Shown: positions 25,775-34,283, counted from the first letter of the stretch. The stretch is 64,000 bases of DNA from Natronogracilivirga saccharolytica (GCF_017921895.1 NZ_JAFIDN010000002.1:424968-488967); one strand, 5' to 3'. Notes: generated from the sequence alone by a model not told the origin. Numbers and translations: made by a program.

Positions 25775-28213
25775 CTAAAATTCAATTGTGTAACTGATAC
25801 CCGGGACCACAACCACGCTTTTGTCCAGCACCACGCTTTGGGTTCTGTAGCTGTAGTTGTATCCTTCCGGCATGGCCCTGCCGAGTGCATTTTTGACCTG
25901 CACGGCCCAGATGCTTGAGTATCCCGGACGGTTAAGGCGCCATGTCAATGACAAATCGGCGTACACCAACGAAGGCAGCTGATTGCTGAAGGCACGGGTT
26001 TCATCGAAGAAGACCAGCTCGCGTTCCCGGGATTTCTCCTGCAGTATAGGACTGACCCGCTCCCCGCCCGCAACATTAAACCGGGTGTTCACGCCGAGGA
26101 TCCTGCGGCCGTCACGGAGGGCAAACTCCCTTCCAACCAGTGCGTTGGCGACGTAACCCTTGTTGAAGCGGGTGTTACGCCATACCCCGTCGCCGCCTTT
26201 GTATCGCGACGAAAAAACCGATCCGGTGACGAGGAAGTAGTATCCGTTGTGCAGGAACCGCTCGAAGGTCACATCCAGCCCTACATTCCGGCCAATGCTA
26301 TTGTTCTCCAGGATATCACTGAAAAACCAGTCCTGCTTGAAGTTGATCATGGAGAAGGAGCTGTCCGCGATGCCGGGTGCATCAAAAAGGAACTGGGCAT
26401 AGGGCTCAACCTTCATCCGCATGTTGTCGCTGATCTGCCAATCCCAGGCCAGCACAAAATGGTGTGCACCGGAGAGTCGCAGGTCCCTGTTCGGGAGCGC
26501 AGCGGCCCTGCTCGCTTCAGCCCGGATCATGTAAATCTTAAGCTCCTCCCGCTGACTGTGCCTGCCGTAGCCCAGGCTCAGGGAGTGGCTGTCATGGAGA
26601 TCATAGCGCAGCGCAATCCTCGGGTCCACCCAGAAGGCCTCATTTAGCGCAAAGTACCCGCTGTTCACCCCGGCATTCAGCACCAGGTTCTGCGCCAGGT
26701 CCCATCGCCACTGCGAATAAAACTCCACCTCGTGGCTGCTTCCGGTTTCATCGATCACATTCCGGTAGGTCGACGGATCGCTGTCGATGGTGCTGCTCAT
26801 GGCAAGGTTGTACTGCAGTCTTTTGACGGTTAAACCGGTCTTTGTGGAAACCCTCGGACTGAACGTGTGGCTGATATAAGATCCGAGGCTCAGCTTGCCA
26901 GAGTTGTCGACCGCATTCAGGTCGTCGTGGGGAACCAGGTCATCATCCTGCCGGATCGTCACCATGCTGTTTCGGGTACCCGTTGCGGCCAGCGTGGTGC
27001 TGACATATGTCCTATTGCCGGTAAGCAGGCGGTGCGAAAGTCCGGCCGCTCCCATCTGGATGTCCCAGTCAAACGAAACCCGGTCCCAGTCGTTCTCCCA
27101 CATCAACGGATTGGTCTCGAGCGGCTGGGCCATCCGGTCGATGCCGCCGAGTCCCCAAAGGGAAAACGTGCCGGCATTGCGCGTGGGCAGGTTGAACTTG
27201 AAGGAGAGGTCCTGATACCGGAACTCCTGATCTGTCGGGATCACATTCAGGTCGGTGAGCAGTCCCAGTGTCGAGTACCGGTAGTTGAACAGGTAGGATG
27301 CGTTCGAACCCGGCACAATAGGCCCTTCGGATGCGATATCCAGTCCCAGAGTCCCGGCCTGGAAGGTGTGCTGATGGACCGTGCTGTTGCCGGTGCGCAG
27401 GTTCATGTCGAAGACCCCGGCCAGCGCATTGCCGTACTCGGCAGGGAAGGCGCTGGTATGGAAATCGGAATTGTCCAGCATGTGGCTGCTGAAAATGGTC
27501 ACCACGCCTCCGCCGGCCACGTTGCCACCCGGAAGATGGTGCGGAGTGGGGATTTCCACCCCTTCCACCCGCCATGAGATGCCCTTCGGGCTGTTGCCCC
27601 GCACGATGATGGCATTGTCCTGGACGTTGCCGACCGCAACGCCGGCGAACGCAGATACCAGCCGGGCCGGATCGTCCATGCCGCCCGCATACCGCCGCGC
27701 TTCCTCCACGCTGAACGACCGCGAACTCACCGTGGCCATGGCGTTCAGCGGCTTGTTCTTCCGGATTTTCGGGGTGATGATTACCTCGCCCATATCGGCG
27801 ATAGATTCACGCAGGCCGACATCCACCACGACCTCCCTTCCGGATGTGGCCATCACCTCGGGGATGATCACCGGTTCGTAGCCGATGTAATTCACCTGGA
27901 GCGTGTGCCGGCCCAGCGGCACTCCGGGTATGCGGAAGCTGCCCCCGGCATCGGTCGATGCGCCCCTAAGAGGCTGGCTGTCGCGTATGACCACCGTGGC
28001 ACCGATCAGCGGCTCGCGCGTCTGGATGTCATAGACGGTGCCCTTGATGGTTTGGGTGATCGGTTGGGATTGTGTGGTCTGTGCGGTTTGACTAGTCTGA
28101 GTGGCTTGGGTACTCTGCGCGGTTTGGGTGTTTGACTCAGACCGGGATTCCGGGACGATGGTGAGCAGCAAAATTGCCGCCAGAATGAAGCTGAGAAGGA
28201 TGATTCGTACCAT
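25775..28213 (-). CDS. TonB-dependent outer membrane receptor
   Basis: 812 residues: signal peptide, a Gln/Thr-rich low-complexity stretch (about 28-60), a carboxypeptidase-regulatory-like domain (GTVYDIQTREPLIGATVVI ... DAGGSFRIPGVPLGRHTLQV), a plug domain with PARLVSAFAGVAVGN and NAIIVRGNSPKGI, then a beta-barrel ending ISYTIEF with a terminal aromatic. It imports or senses an unknown ligand through TonB. No SusD-like partner is adjacent, so a glycan role is not implied. A 40-residue membrane peptide gene and an AraC-type regulator lie just upstream on the same strand and may control or accompany it. Confidence 0.93.
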   Translation of the reverse strand: MVRIILLSFILAAILLLTIVPESRSESNTQTAQSTQATQTSQTAQTTQSQPITQTIKGTVYDIQTREPLIGATVVIRDSQPLRGASTDAGGSFRIPGVPLGRHTLQVNYIGYEPVIIPEVMATSGREVVVDVGLRESIADMGEVIITPKIRKNKPLNAMATVSSRSFSVEEARRYAGGMDDPARLVSAFAGVAVGNVQDNAIIVRGNSPKGISWRVEGVEIPTPHHLPGGNVAGGGVVTIFSSHMLDNSDFHTSAFPAEYGNALAGVFDMNLRTGNSTVHQHTFQAGTLGLDIASEGPIVPGSNASYLFNYRYSTLGLLTDLNVIPTDQEFRYQDLSFKFNLPTRNAGTFSLWGLGGIDRMAQPLETNPLMWENDWDRVSFDWDIQMGAAGLSHRLLTGNRTYVSTTLAATGTRNSMVTIRQDDDLVPHDDLNAVDNSGKLSLGSYISHTFSPRVSTKTGLTVKRLQYNLAMSSTIDSDPSTYRNVIDETGSSHEVEFYSQWRWDLAQNLVLNAGVNSGYFALNEAFWVDPRIALRYDLHDSHSLSLGYGRHSQREELKIYMIRAEASRAAALPNRDLRLSGAHHFVLAWDWQISDNMRMKVEPYAQFLFDAPGIADSSFSMINFKQDWFFSDILENNSIGRNVGLDVTFERFLHNGYYFLVTGSVFSSRYKGGDGVWRNTRFNKGYVANALVGREFALRDGRRILGVNTRFNVAGGERVSPILQEKSRERELVFFDETRAFSNQLPSLVYADLSLTWRLNRPGYSSIWAVQVKNALGRAMPEGYNYSYRTQSVVLDKSVVVVPGISYTIEF

Positions 28214-28247
28214 GGGTTATATTTCCTGGTTTGGGTGGATTGGTTTG

Positions 28248-28370
28248 TCAGCGTGATCCGCCGACTGTGTGTATCCAGAGGATGAAGGCCATGATCGCCA
28301 AACTGATCAGGCAGATGGCCCCGAGGAGCAGGTAGCGGATGATTTTAATGAGTGTGTTTTGCCGGTTCAT
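28248..28370 (-). CDS. Small single-helix membrane protein
   Basis: A 40-residue open frame: MNRQNTLIKIIRY, then a hydrophobic segment LLLGAICLISLAIMAFILW, then HTVGGSR. It ends 34 bp before the TonB receptor start on the same strand. A clear basic head and single helix argue for a real membrane peptide, but the ribosome site is weak and there is no homology I recognise. Confidence 0.45.
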   Translation of the reverse strand: MNRQNTLIKIIRYLLLGAICLISLAIMAFILWIHTVGGSR

Positions 28371-28570
28371 ATCGCAGTCTTTTGATCGTGTTCCACGGTT
28401 GTTGCGTCAACTGCGGTAAATATGGCAAGATGGGATCTGAAGATCGTCCAGGCGTACAGGCATGTACTTCCGTACCGGTCCAGCCCTGCAGGGTTGGACG
28501 CTGCACTTCTGGGTTGGACGCTGCCACAGGCATGGGGCCGCAACCTAAAGCATGAAATGGTATCGCATCG

Positions 28571-28625
28571 GGATGATATGATATCCATCAGCTTGGGATG
28601 TAATCCTCAGCATAGGATAGTATCC
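28571..28625. promoter_or_regulatory. Three GGAT...ATCC dyads in the gap between the AraC regulator and the receptor
   Basis: GGATGATATGATATCC (28571-28586), GGATGTAATCC (28596-28606) and GGATAGTATCC (28615-28625) follow one another 25 and 19 bp apart in an otherwise gene-free 366-bp gap (28371-28736). The gap also has a 14-bp direct repeat (GGGTTGGACGCTGC) near 28490-28522. The position suits binding sites of the adjacent AraC regulator. Confidence 0.4.
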
Positions 28626-28736
28626 AACATCATAAAATGGCATCTCTCAGGACGGACGGAGTCCAATGGAATGGCAAGGTGTCTGTCAATGATCGGCCGC
28701 ATCCAAAAGGAGGGAGGGCAGGGATAGGGTCAGGGT

Positions 28737-29864
28737 TTACGCTCCGGAAATATGCTGCGACGGAGTTTTGCCCGAGACCTTTTTGAACACCTGGTTGAAA
28801 GAGGATTTGGAGTTGAATCCGGAATCCAGCGCGATGGCCAGGATGCTGTAGCTGCTGTTGGCCGGATCGGCGACCCGCTGCTTGAATTCATTCACACGGT
28901 AGGTGTTCACAAAATCGAAGAAGTTTTTCTCCTCGTACTGGTTGATGATCTGCGACAGGTGGTTGGCGGAAATGTCCAGTTCGCGGGCCAGGTGGCCGAG
29001 GGAAAGTTTCGGCTCGAGGTAGGGTTTGTTCGCGCTCATGTAGTCGAGCAGTTTCTGATGGTACTGCTGCGCGAGCTCCGTTTTCAGTCCCGACCTGACA
29101 TACTCCCCTGGTAATTTCGGCTCCACGATCTGCGGGATCTGGCTGGTTCCATCGGCGAAAATGTTTTTTTGTCTGATGCCCGAGTATCCCAGAAACAGGA
29201 TGAAGCCGACGAGGGGCACGTACAGAACCAGGTCGGTGTTGAACCCGAAATTCACTCCCATGCTCCACTCGAACAGGATCACGACCGCGGTTACCAGAAA
29301 GATCATGCCGATGCCCCAGATGAAATACTTGAGCCATCCCATGTCGATCGATTCGCTGTACGCGAAATTCTGGCTGGTCAGGTGTTCGTGCCTGCTGAGC
29401 ATCCGGTAGGATGCGATGGCGTAGCCGAGGCCGGAGGCAAAGAATGCGAACAGCGAAAAGACGATGAAACCGGCGTAATCATCTACCTCCCCGTGGTTTA
29501 CCATGAGCTTCTCTTCTGCGGAGTAGAAAAACAGGAACGGGATCATGTAGACATAGAAAAGCAGTGCAGGGCTGAAGTGGAGGTAGTCCCTCCAGCGCAA
29601 TCGCTGGTCGCTTTTGAGCGAGAAAAGCACATAAAGGTACAGAAACGGGCCATGCAGCAGAGGGAAAGGGTGGTGGATGCCGGACAGATGCGGATATCTG
29701 TCCCAGTATCCCAGATAGTAGAGGTAATAGCTGAACAGATGCAGGCCGATGAAAAACATCCACACGCCCAGGATCCGGTCGGATATAGACGCCTGCTTTT
29801 TCGACAGCAGCAGGAATTGCAGGAAGAAGCAGAGGAAGATCCCTATGGTGAAGACGGTGTTCAT
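28737..29864 (-). CDS. AraC-family regulator with membrane sensor domain
   Basis: 375 residues. The first 240 or so form about seven membrane helices (MNTVFTIGIFLCFFLQFLLL onward), and the C-terminal 100 are an AraC double helix-turn-helix: LSLGHLARELDISANHLSQI and YSILAIALDSGFNSKSSFNQVFKKVSGKTP. This 7TM-AraC layout is common in Bacteroidota-like bacteria and senses signals at the membrane. It lies upstream of the TonB receptor on the same strand. A decayed copy of its 5' end occurs at 34101-34210. Confidence 0.92.
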   Translation of the reverse strand: MNTVFTIGIFLCFFLQFLLLSKKQASISDRILGVWMFFIGLHLFSYYLYYLGYWDRYPHLSGIHHPFPLLHGPFLYLYVLFSLKSDQRLRWRDYLHFSPALLFYVYMIPFLFFYSAEEKLMVNHGEVDDYAGFIVFSLFAFFASGLGYAIASYRMLSRHEHLTSQNFAYSESIDMGWLKYFIWGIGMIFLVTAVVILFEWSMGVNFGFNTDLVLYVPLVGFILFLGYSGIRQKNIFADGTSQIPQIVEPKLPGEYVRSGLKTELAQQYHQKLLDYMSANKPYLEPKLSLGHLARELDISANHLSQIINQYEEKNFFDFVNTYRVNEFKQRVADPANSSYSILAIALDSGFNSKSSFNQVFKKVSGKTPSQHISGA

Positions 29865-29980
29865 TTGGTTGGTTTCAGACAGCTGGTATTAAGCCATCGC
29901 AGGCTGGATTCTGCATGGCCATTAAAAAAGTAGCTATTTGCGGCGTGTAAACCAATCTTCAAATGATGGTAAAGGCAGTG

Positions 29981-30403
29981 TCAAAAATCAGCAATGCGTA
30001 TAAAACCGGACGGTGAAAAGACCGGAAGCCGTTGCAAAGCATATTTATAATCGTCCGTGTTTCTGGTGAGAAAATAATCGCTGTGGTGGCGCAACGCTAT
30101 GTAATATTGCAGGGCATCCTCCTTGTCCGTGAATTCCGATTCTATGGCCTGTATGAAAACAGATTTCCCTCCGCTGAACACTTCACAGGCTTCTACGAAA
30201 TGAAGTAATCTTCCCCCGGCATTTTCAAGCTTGTAGATGTCGAAGCTAAGGTACATAAGAGTGGCCAGGCACGCTTCTGATATCTGGAGCTGGACTTGCT
30301 GCCGGCCAGCCATTTGCAGCAGCGGAAGCGCATCAGTGAAAAAAGGCTCCCGTTTGGAAATGAGGTCAAAAGCAACATCCGTATCCAAAAAAACATCAAC
30401 CAT
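29981..30403 (-). CDS. PIN-domain toxin, module 1
   Basis: About 140 residues from the ATG at 30403. MVDVFLDTDVAFDLIS supplies the first acidic residues of a PIN nuclease, with EDALQYYIALRHHSDYFLTRN the later conserved part ending in the TRN motif. PIN toxins are Mg2+-dependent RNases. The start overlaps the antitoxin gene by 8 bp, usual for a VapBC-type pair. Expected action: cleavage of tRNA or rRNA when the antitoxin is lost. Confidence 0.85.
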   Translation of the reverse strand: MVDVFLDTDVAFDLISKREPFFTDALPLLQMAGRQQVQLQISEACLATLMYLSFDIYKLENAGGRLLHFVEACEVFSGGKSVFIQAIESEFTDKEDALQYYIALRHHSDYFLTRNTDDYKYALQRLPVFSPSGFIRIADF

Positions 30404-30647
30404 ATTTGCGCTCAATATGACGTTTAAGCAGTTCTTTATCGTCAAGTGGCTGCACTGCCTCAGCTTCTTCCAAAAGGGACAGCAGTCGCCTGGCTGCTTT
30501 TTGGGTTTCTGTCTCGATGGGATTCACGTCATACGTTTGGAATGCCTCCTCAAACATTTGCGATACAGAAATACCCTTCTTGCGAGCCATTTTTTTAGCT
30601 CGTCTCACCACATCAGATTCAACAGTCAGAGTTAACTTTTGTTTCAT
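30396..30647 (-). CDS. Antitoxin of PIN module 1 (ribbon-helix-helix/DUF6364-like)
   Basis: 83 residues. The N-terminus MKQKLTLTVESDVVRRAKKM is the strand-helix start of a ribbon-helix-helix DNA-binding domain, then KGISVSQMFEEAF. The acidic tail wraps the toxin. Similar antitoxins are found in modules 2 and 3 nearby. It should bind its own operator (30651-30676) as well as the toxin. Confidence 0.85.
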   Translation of the reverse strand: MKQKLTLTVESDVVRRAKKMARKKGISVSQMFEEAFQTYDVNPIETETQKAARRLLSLLEEAEAVQPLDDKELLKRHIERKYG

Positions 30648-30650
30648 GGA

Positions 30651-30676
30651 ACACGTATTTTCTTAAATATACGTGT
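30651..30676. promoter_or_regulatory. Operator of PIN module 1
   Basis: ACACGTAT (30651-30658) and ATACGTGT (30669-30676) form an inverted repeat with centres 18 bp apart, just upstream of the antitoxin ATG. The ACGT cores and spacing match the other two PIN-module operators. Confidence 0.65.
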
Positions 30677-30752
30677 ATTCAGTCAGGATTACAAACGACT
30701 TGCACGCAACGGAACGCCAGAGCAGTGTTTTTGGTATCCGGGATCAACTTCT

Positions 30753-30899
30753 TCAACCATCCTGCCACACTCCTTCTATCGGAGATGTGATCTCATCTTC
30801 ATGGATAACAGACCCCATACTGGATTCTCCTGCTCCAGCGACTTTTTGACCGGCTGCAAGAACTTCATAATCCGGCTCCCGGATTCGGTATGCTGCCAT
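30753..30899 (-). pseudogene. Gene fragment starting MAAYRI (copy 1)
   Basis: A 48-codon frame starting MAAYRIREPDYEVLAAGQKV. Its first codons and about 30 bp of leader (30881-30930) match a second fragment at 32652-32702 in DNA sequence. Downstream of the shared part the two differ. It is probably debris of a duplicated gene. Confidence 0.35.
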
Positions 30900-30934
30900 A
30901 TAGGTCACCTTTTTGAGATAAGGTGGATGGGAGA

Positions 30935-31348
30935 TTATCCCCGTAATTTTTCCGGTGGAATTACTTCGATATCACCCGCACCGGTGCGGAAATCACGCAC
31001 ATTTCGGGTCACGATCCGGGTGCATCCCGCCTCCAGCGCAGCATGGTAAATAATAGTGTCCTCCGTGCCGTTCCAGCGGGCTTTGAGTGCGGCGCGAATG
31101 ATGTCGCCTGTAACCGGCGCCACCTCCAGGATTTCCAGCAGATCCTCCAGTACGGCGTTCGTGTGTGCGGATGTCGCATTTCGCCGGATCATAAATGCAA
31201 GCGTATCGACCGAGGATGCCGCAACGAACCCCTTGATGCGACCCGAAGCCGCGAGTTGCAGGGCAGGGCCTGATCCCGAGATGTGTGGTTGCCGGCTTTC
31301 CAGCACATCAAGGAGGACATTCACATCGAACAAGACCCGCTCAGCCAT
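30935..31348 (-). CDS. PIN-domain toxin, module 2
   Basis: 137 residues from the ATG at 31348. MAERVLFDVNVLLDVLESRQ gives the first Asp residues, and EDTIIYHAALEAGCTRIVTRNVRDF the central acidic residue and TRN motif of a PIN RNase. The ATG overlaps the antitoxin stop by 8 bp, the same arrangement as in module 1. Confidence 0.88.
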   Translation of the reverse strand: MAERVLFDVNVLLDVLESRQPHISGSGPALQLAASGRIKGFVAASSVDTLAFMIRRNATSAHTNAVLEDLLEILEVAPVTGDIIRAALKARWNGTEDTIIYHAALEAGCTRIVTRNVRDFRTGAGDIEVIPPEKLRG

Positions 31349-31589
31349 ATTTCTCCCGCAAAGCCCGCTCAAGCCGCTCGTCATCGCTTGCCGCGGTGGC
31401 GTCGGGTGTTACCGCACCGGTGAGCCGGACCAGCACCGATCCGGCCGGCGGACTCCAAGCCTCCTCCCGCGTCTGCTCTGCAAGATAGCTTTCAACCATA
31501 TCCGAGACGGATGTGTTTTGTGCGCGGGCATGACGCTTGGCGCGTTCAATTACCTCGTCATCGATCACCAGTGTCAGTTTTTTCTTCAT
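31341..31589 (-). CDS. Antitoxin of PIN module 2
   Basis: 82 residues from the ATG at 31589 (MKKKLTLVIDDEVIERAKRH). The strand-helix-helix start and NTSVSDMVESYL match the antitoxins of modules 1 and 3. The C-terminal part (DDERLERALREKYG) is acidic then basic. Closest in sequence to module 3 (TSVSDMVEKYL), which lies divergently 198 bp away. Confidence 0.87.
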   Translation of the reverse strand: MKKKLTLVIDDEVIERAKRHARAQNTSVSDMVESYLAEQTREEAWSPPAGSVLVRLTGAVTPDATAASDDERLERALREKYG

Positions 31590-31599
31590 GATTGCTTGC

Positions 31600-31627
31600 A
31601 CACGTGTAAAATATAAGTGACACGTGT
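31600..31627. promoter_or_regulatory. Operator of PIN module 2
   Basis: Two ACACGTGT palindromes (31600-31607 and 31620-31627) lie 20 bp apart, 11 bp upstream of the antitoxin ATG. Confidence 0.7.
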
Positions 31628-31750
31628 AATATGGCCAAACATCCTGATTTCGTCAATCTGGACAATATAAGATTGGTTGCACGGGAAATACGCACAGAGG
31701 GCACATAACAGTACTCATTAGTAGTTGCATTTGTGGGTTGGATATATTAG

Positions 31751-31779
31751 TATACGTATAAACTAATAGTATACGTATA
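31751..31779. promoter_or_regulatory. Operator of PIN module 3
   Basis: Two perfect TATACGTATA palindromes (31751-31760 and 31770-31779), 19 bp apart, end 8 bp before the antitoxin ATG at 31788. The whole AGTATACGTATAA unit is directly repeated. Confidence 0.75.
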
Positions 31780-31787
31780 AGCATGTT

Positions 31788-32054
31788 ATGGCGAATAAAA
31801 ACAAGAAATTGACACTGTACGTGGATGAGGAGGTAATCCGGCAGGCCAAGGAGCATGCGCGGAGAAGCGGAACTTCCGTGTCGGACATGGTTGAGAAGTA
31901 TCTTTCCGAAAAAACAGGAATCGCTAATCGGGACGAGATGACGGATGATTCCATACCGGCTGAATTCGCCGAATTTTACGGGGTTGTGCGCGTTCCGGAC
32001 GACTTCAATGAAAAGAAAACACTGCGGGATCATCGGCTTGATCGCCACCGGTAA
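31788..32054 (+). CDS. Antitoxin of PIN module 3
   Basis: 88 residues. NKKLTLYVDEEVIRQAKEHA and GTSVSDMVEKYLSEKTG form a ribbon-helix-helix domain like those of modules 1 and 2. The C-terminal toxin-binding tail ends EKKTLRDHRLDRHR. The toxin follows after 34 bp rather than overlapping, which differs from the two - strand modules. Confidence 0.87.
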   Translation: MANKNKKLTLYVDEEVIRQAKEHARRSGTSVSDMVEKYLSEKTGIANRDEMTDDSIPAEFAEFYGVVRVPDDFNEKKTLRDHRLDRHR

Positions 32055-32088
32055 CCGGATCATCTGCTGACAGGACTGAGAATATTGG

Positions 32089-32499
32089 ATGAAAAATCTG
32101 TTTGTGGACACCAACATTCTGATCGATATCCTGGCCCGTCGCGAACCATATCACCGGGAGGCGATCAGGTTGTTTGAGCAAGCCGATAATAAGCTGGTCC
32201 GTTTGTACACTACCGCCACAAGCGTGACCACAGCTTGGTACATGCTTGTCAAATACGGTGACGCCAGGGTCGCACGAAATGCCATTACAGGCTTGTTGAA
32301 CCATGTGAATATCATCCCGATCTCGCAACGTGCCGTCGAGATGGCCTTACGGTCGGATTTCAGGGATCTGGAGGACGGAGTGCAGCATTTTGCCGCTCTT
32401 GAATCCGGTAACATGGATGCGATCATCACGCGGAATCTGCGTGATTACCGGCATTCGCTGATCCGCGTGTGCACAGCCGGGGACTACCTGGAGTTCTGA
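32089..32499 (+). CDS. PIN-domain toxin, module 3
   Basis: 136 residues. MKNLFVDTNILIDILARREP is a clear PIN start (D-x-N), EDGVQHFAALESGNMDAIITRN the central motif. Predicted RNase toxin. A decayed copy of about 80 bp of this gene (positions 32283-32367) is found at 34202-34283. Confidence 0.9.
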   Translation: MKNLFVDTNILIDILARREPYHREAIRLFEQADNKLVRLYTTATSVTTAWYMLVKYGDARVARNAITGLLNHVNIIPISQRAVEMALRSDFRDLEDGVQHFAALESGNMDAIITRNLRDYRHSLIRVCTAGDYLEF

Positions 32500-32670
32500 T
32501 TCCTCGAAACCGACCTGCGGGATATGCGCCTGGCCCTGGTAACGATGAAATAGCCTAGACCGATCAACACGATCAGCCCGCCAATGTGATGTTTTCGCCT
32601 GCCCTTCCTCCAGGATGTCAATGGCCGCCAGTCGCGATTTCGGGAACTCCTGGATTCGGTACGCTGCCAT
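32484..32670 (-). pseudogene. Frameshifted gene fragment, N-terminus like 2-oxo acid dehydrogenase E2-type acyltransferase (copy 2)
   Basis: From the ATG at 32670 the frame reads MAAYRIQEFPKSRLAAIDIL, resembling the opening of E2-like acyltransferase-domain proteins (xFPxSRxATIDxxExGRRKHHxxxLIExDVT). After a GGG run a +1 shift gives GRRKHHIGGLI, then a hydrophobic run and a stop at 32484 inside the end of the PIN module 3 toxin gene. I read it as a decayed 5' fragment. The family assignment is tentative. Confidence 0.4.
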
Positions 32671-32803
32671 ATGGGTCACCTGCGTGAGATAATGGTGGAT
32701 GGGTGTGAGTCAGGATATGGAGGACGGATTGGTTTGGTATTGAAGAATGGAATTCAGGGTGGATATGATGGACGGATTACCTCAAATGAACTCGCAATGT
32801 GCA

Positions 32804-33931
32804 TCATAACAAAAAATCGCGGTAATTATCGCGGTGGATAACTTGAAAACTGCTGTTTGGGTACGTCTTAAGAAATTCGGACGGCTTTTTGACTTTTGCC
32901 GCCGGATTCCATTTGAATTCAACGGCTGCAAGTTTTCCGCCGGCCTCCTCAATGTAATCAATCTCCTTGCGGTCATAGGTCCGCCAAAAAAACCGGTTAG
33001 GAAACCGGCGCTGATTGTGCAACAGCTTCATACGCTCAGTTACGCAAAAGTTCTCCCAAAGTGCCCCGGTGTCATCACGCAGTTCAAGCGGGTTGAAGTT
33101 GTTGATCAGGCTGTTACGAATTCCATTATCATTAAAGTAGACCTTGAATGATTTTGAAAGTTCCTTACGCAGGTTCCGGCTGAACGAACTCAAACGGAAA
33201 ATCACAAAACTCTTCTCAAGAAGTTCTATATAATTCCTGACAGTATGATGATTCTCGCCCAGTAATTTGGCCAGCTCCCCGTATGATACTTCATGACCTG
33301 TCTGAAATGCCAGAGCCTGAAGCAGCTTGAAAAGCAGGTCAGAGCGTTTGAGCTGGTTGAATTGCAGCACATCCTTGTACAGATAGTTGGTTGCAATATC
33401 TCGCAGTTCTTCGATGGCCATTTCCTCAGATTGTCCGTATACCTCCGGGTACATACCAAAACGCAAGATGTTTTTAAGCCGCGCACCCCAATCAACCGGA
33501 TGTGTTTCCTGCGATATCTCGGTCAGGGAAAAAGGATACAGGATAAAGGTGCGGGATCGTCCGGTCAGCGGTTCGCTGACAGATTGGGCCATATCAAAAG
33601 ATGAAGAACCAGTCGCAATAATCTGCAGATCAGGCCGGGTATCTGCGAGCACTTTCAGGATAAGGCCGATATTGGGTAAACTCTGAGCTTCATCCAGTAC
33701 AATGATCCGGTAATCTCCCAAAAAGTCATTCAGCAAGGCCGTGTTGGTGGTATCGAGTGCCTGTCTGTATTGAAGGACTTCGCAATTGATGTAACGACCT
33801 TCATCGCCGAATTCAGAGAGGATGGTTTTTGAGAGGGTGGTTTTACCGGTTCTGCGCGCCCCGTACAAAATGATGACCTTGCCTTTGAACAGAAATTTAT
33901 TGATATGATCCTGAATGCTTCGTCGAACCAT
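32804..33931 (-). CDS. AAA ATPase with DUF4143 domain
   Basis: 375 residues. Walker A is LYGARRTGKTTL (about 22-33), Walker B is IIVLDEAQ, and the sensor region IIATGSSSFDMAQ. The C-terminal half carries a winged-helix segment (SYGELAKLLGENHHTVRNYI) and the DUF4143 nuclease-like fold (WENFCVTERMKLL ... EIDYIEEAGGKLAAVEFKWN). The family is common in genomes with many mobile elements; its cellular role is not clear. Full length. A truncated relative is at 53068-53394. Confidence 0.9.
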   Translation of the reverse strand: MVRRSIQDHINKFLFKGKVIILYGARRTGKTTLSKTILSEFGDEGRYINCEVLQYRQALDTTNTALLNDFLGDYRIIVLDEAQSLPNIGLILKVLADTRPDLQIIATGSSSFDMAQSVSEPLTGRSRTFILYPFSLTEISQETHPVDWGARLKNILRFGMYPEVYGQSEEMAIEELRDIATNYLYKDVLQFNQLKRSDLLFKLLQALAFQTGHEVSYGELAKLLGENHHTVRNYIELLEKSFVIFRLSSFSRNLRKELSKSFKVYFNDNGIRNSLINNFNPLELRDDTGALWENFCVTERMKLLHNQRRFPNRFFWRTYDRKEIDYIEEAGGKLAAVEFKWNPAAKVKKPSEFLKTYPNSSFQVIHRDNYRDFLL

Positions 33932-34100
33932 TGTTCAGGTTAATTATTGATAATGAAGTATATATATGTGTGTGTGCGGGGCGATTGCACTTCAATAATG
34001 TAACAAAATTAAACAAATTATGGAAGTCTACTTCCAAATTTATATTAAATTATGGAAATTACATTCCATATTTTTCAAGGGATATACAATCATTCACCAG
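33932..34100. other. AT-rich intergenic DNA
   Basis: AT-rich stretch with a short TG/TA alternation (about 33960-33975) and a repeat of TGGAA.T.AC.TTCCA.AT units near 34020-34070. No gene seen. It continues into the chimeric scar at 34101. Confidence 0.4.
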
Positions 34101-34283
34101 TTGGATGCCTGCTTTTTTGACGGCAGCAGAAAGAAGCAGAGGAAAATCACGATGGTGAAGTCGGTATTCATTTGACCGGTTTCCGACGGCTGGTATTAAG
34201 CCATTGCAGGCTTGTTGAAACCATGTGCATATCATCCCGATCCCGCAACGTGCCGTCGGGATGGCCATACGGTCGGATTTCAG
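34101..34283. pseudogene. Chimeric scar: AraC-gene 5' end joined to a PIN toxin gene fragment
   Basis: 34103-34213 is a diverged copy of 29788-29905 (the first codons and leader of the 7TM-AraC gene), lacking about 12 bp. 34202-34283 is a diverged copy of 32283-32367, inside the module 3 toxin gene. The two meet at a shared GCCATTGCAGGCT-like sequence. Neither part is coding now. Confidence 0.75.

Noticed and set aside
26867..27577. A 236-codon + strand frame
   Set aside because: Antisense shadow of the TonB-dependent receptor barrel.
29169..29933. A 254-codon + strand frame
   Set aside because: Antisense of the 7TM-AraC regulator; composition is that of a mirrored membrane protein.
31600..31779. 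Repeated ACGT palindromes as a CRISPR-like array
   Set aside because: Only two copies per promoter, 8-10 bp long and directly upstream of antitoxin genes; they fit operators.
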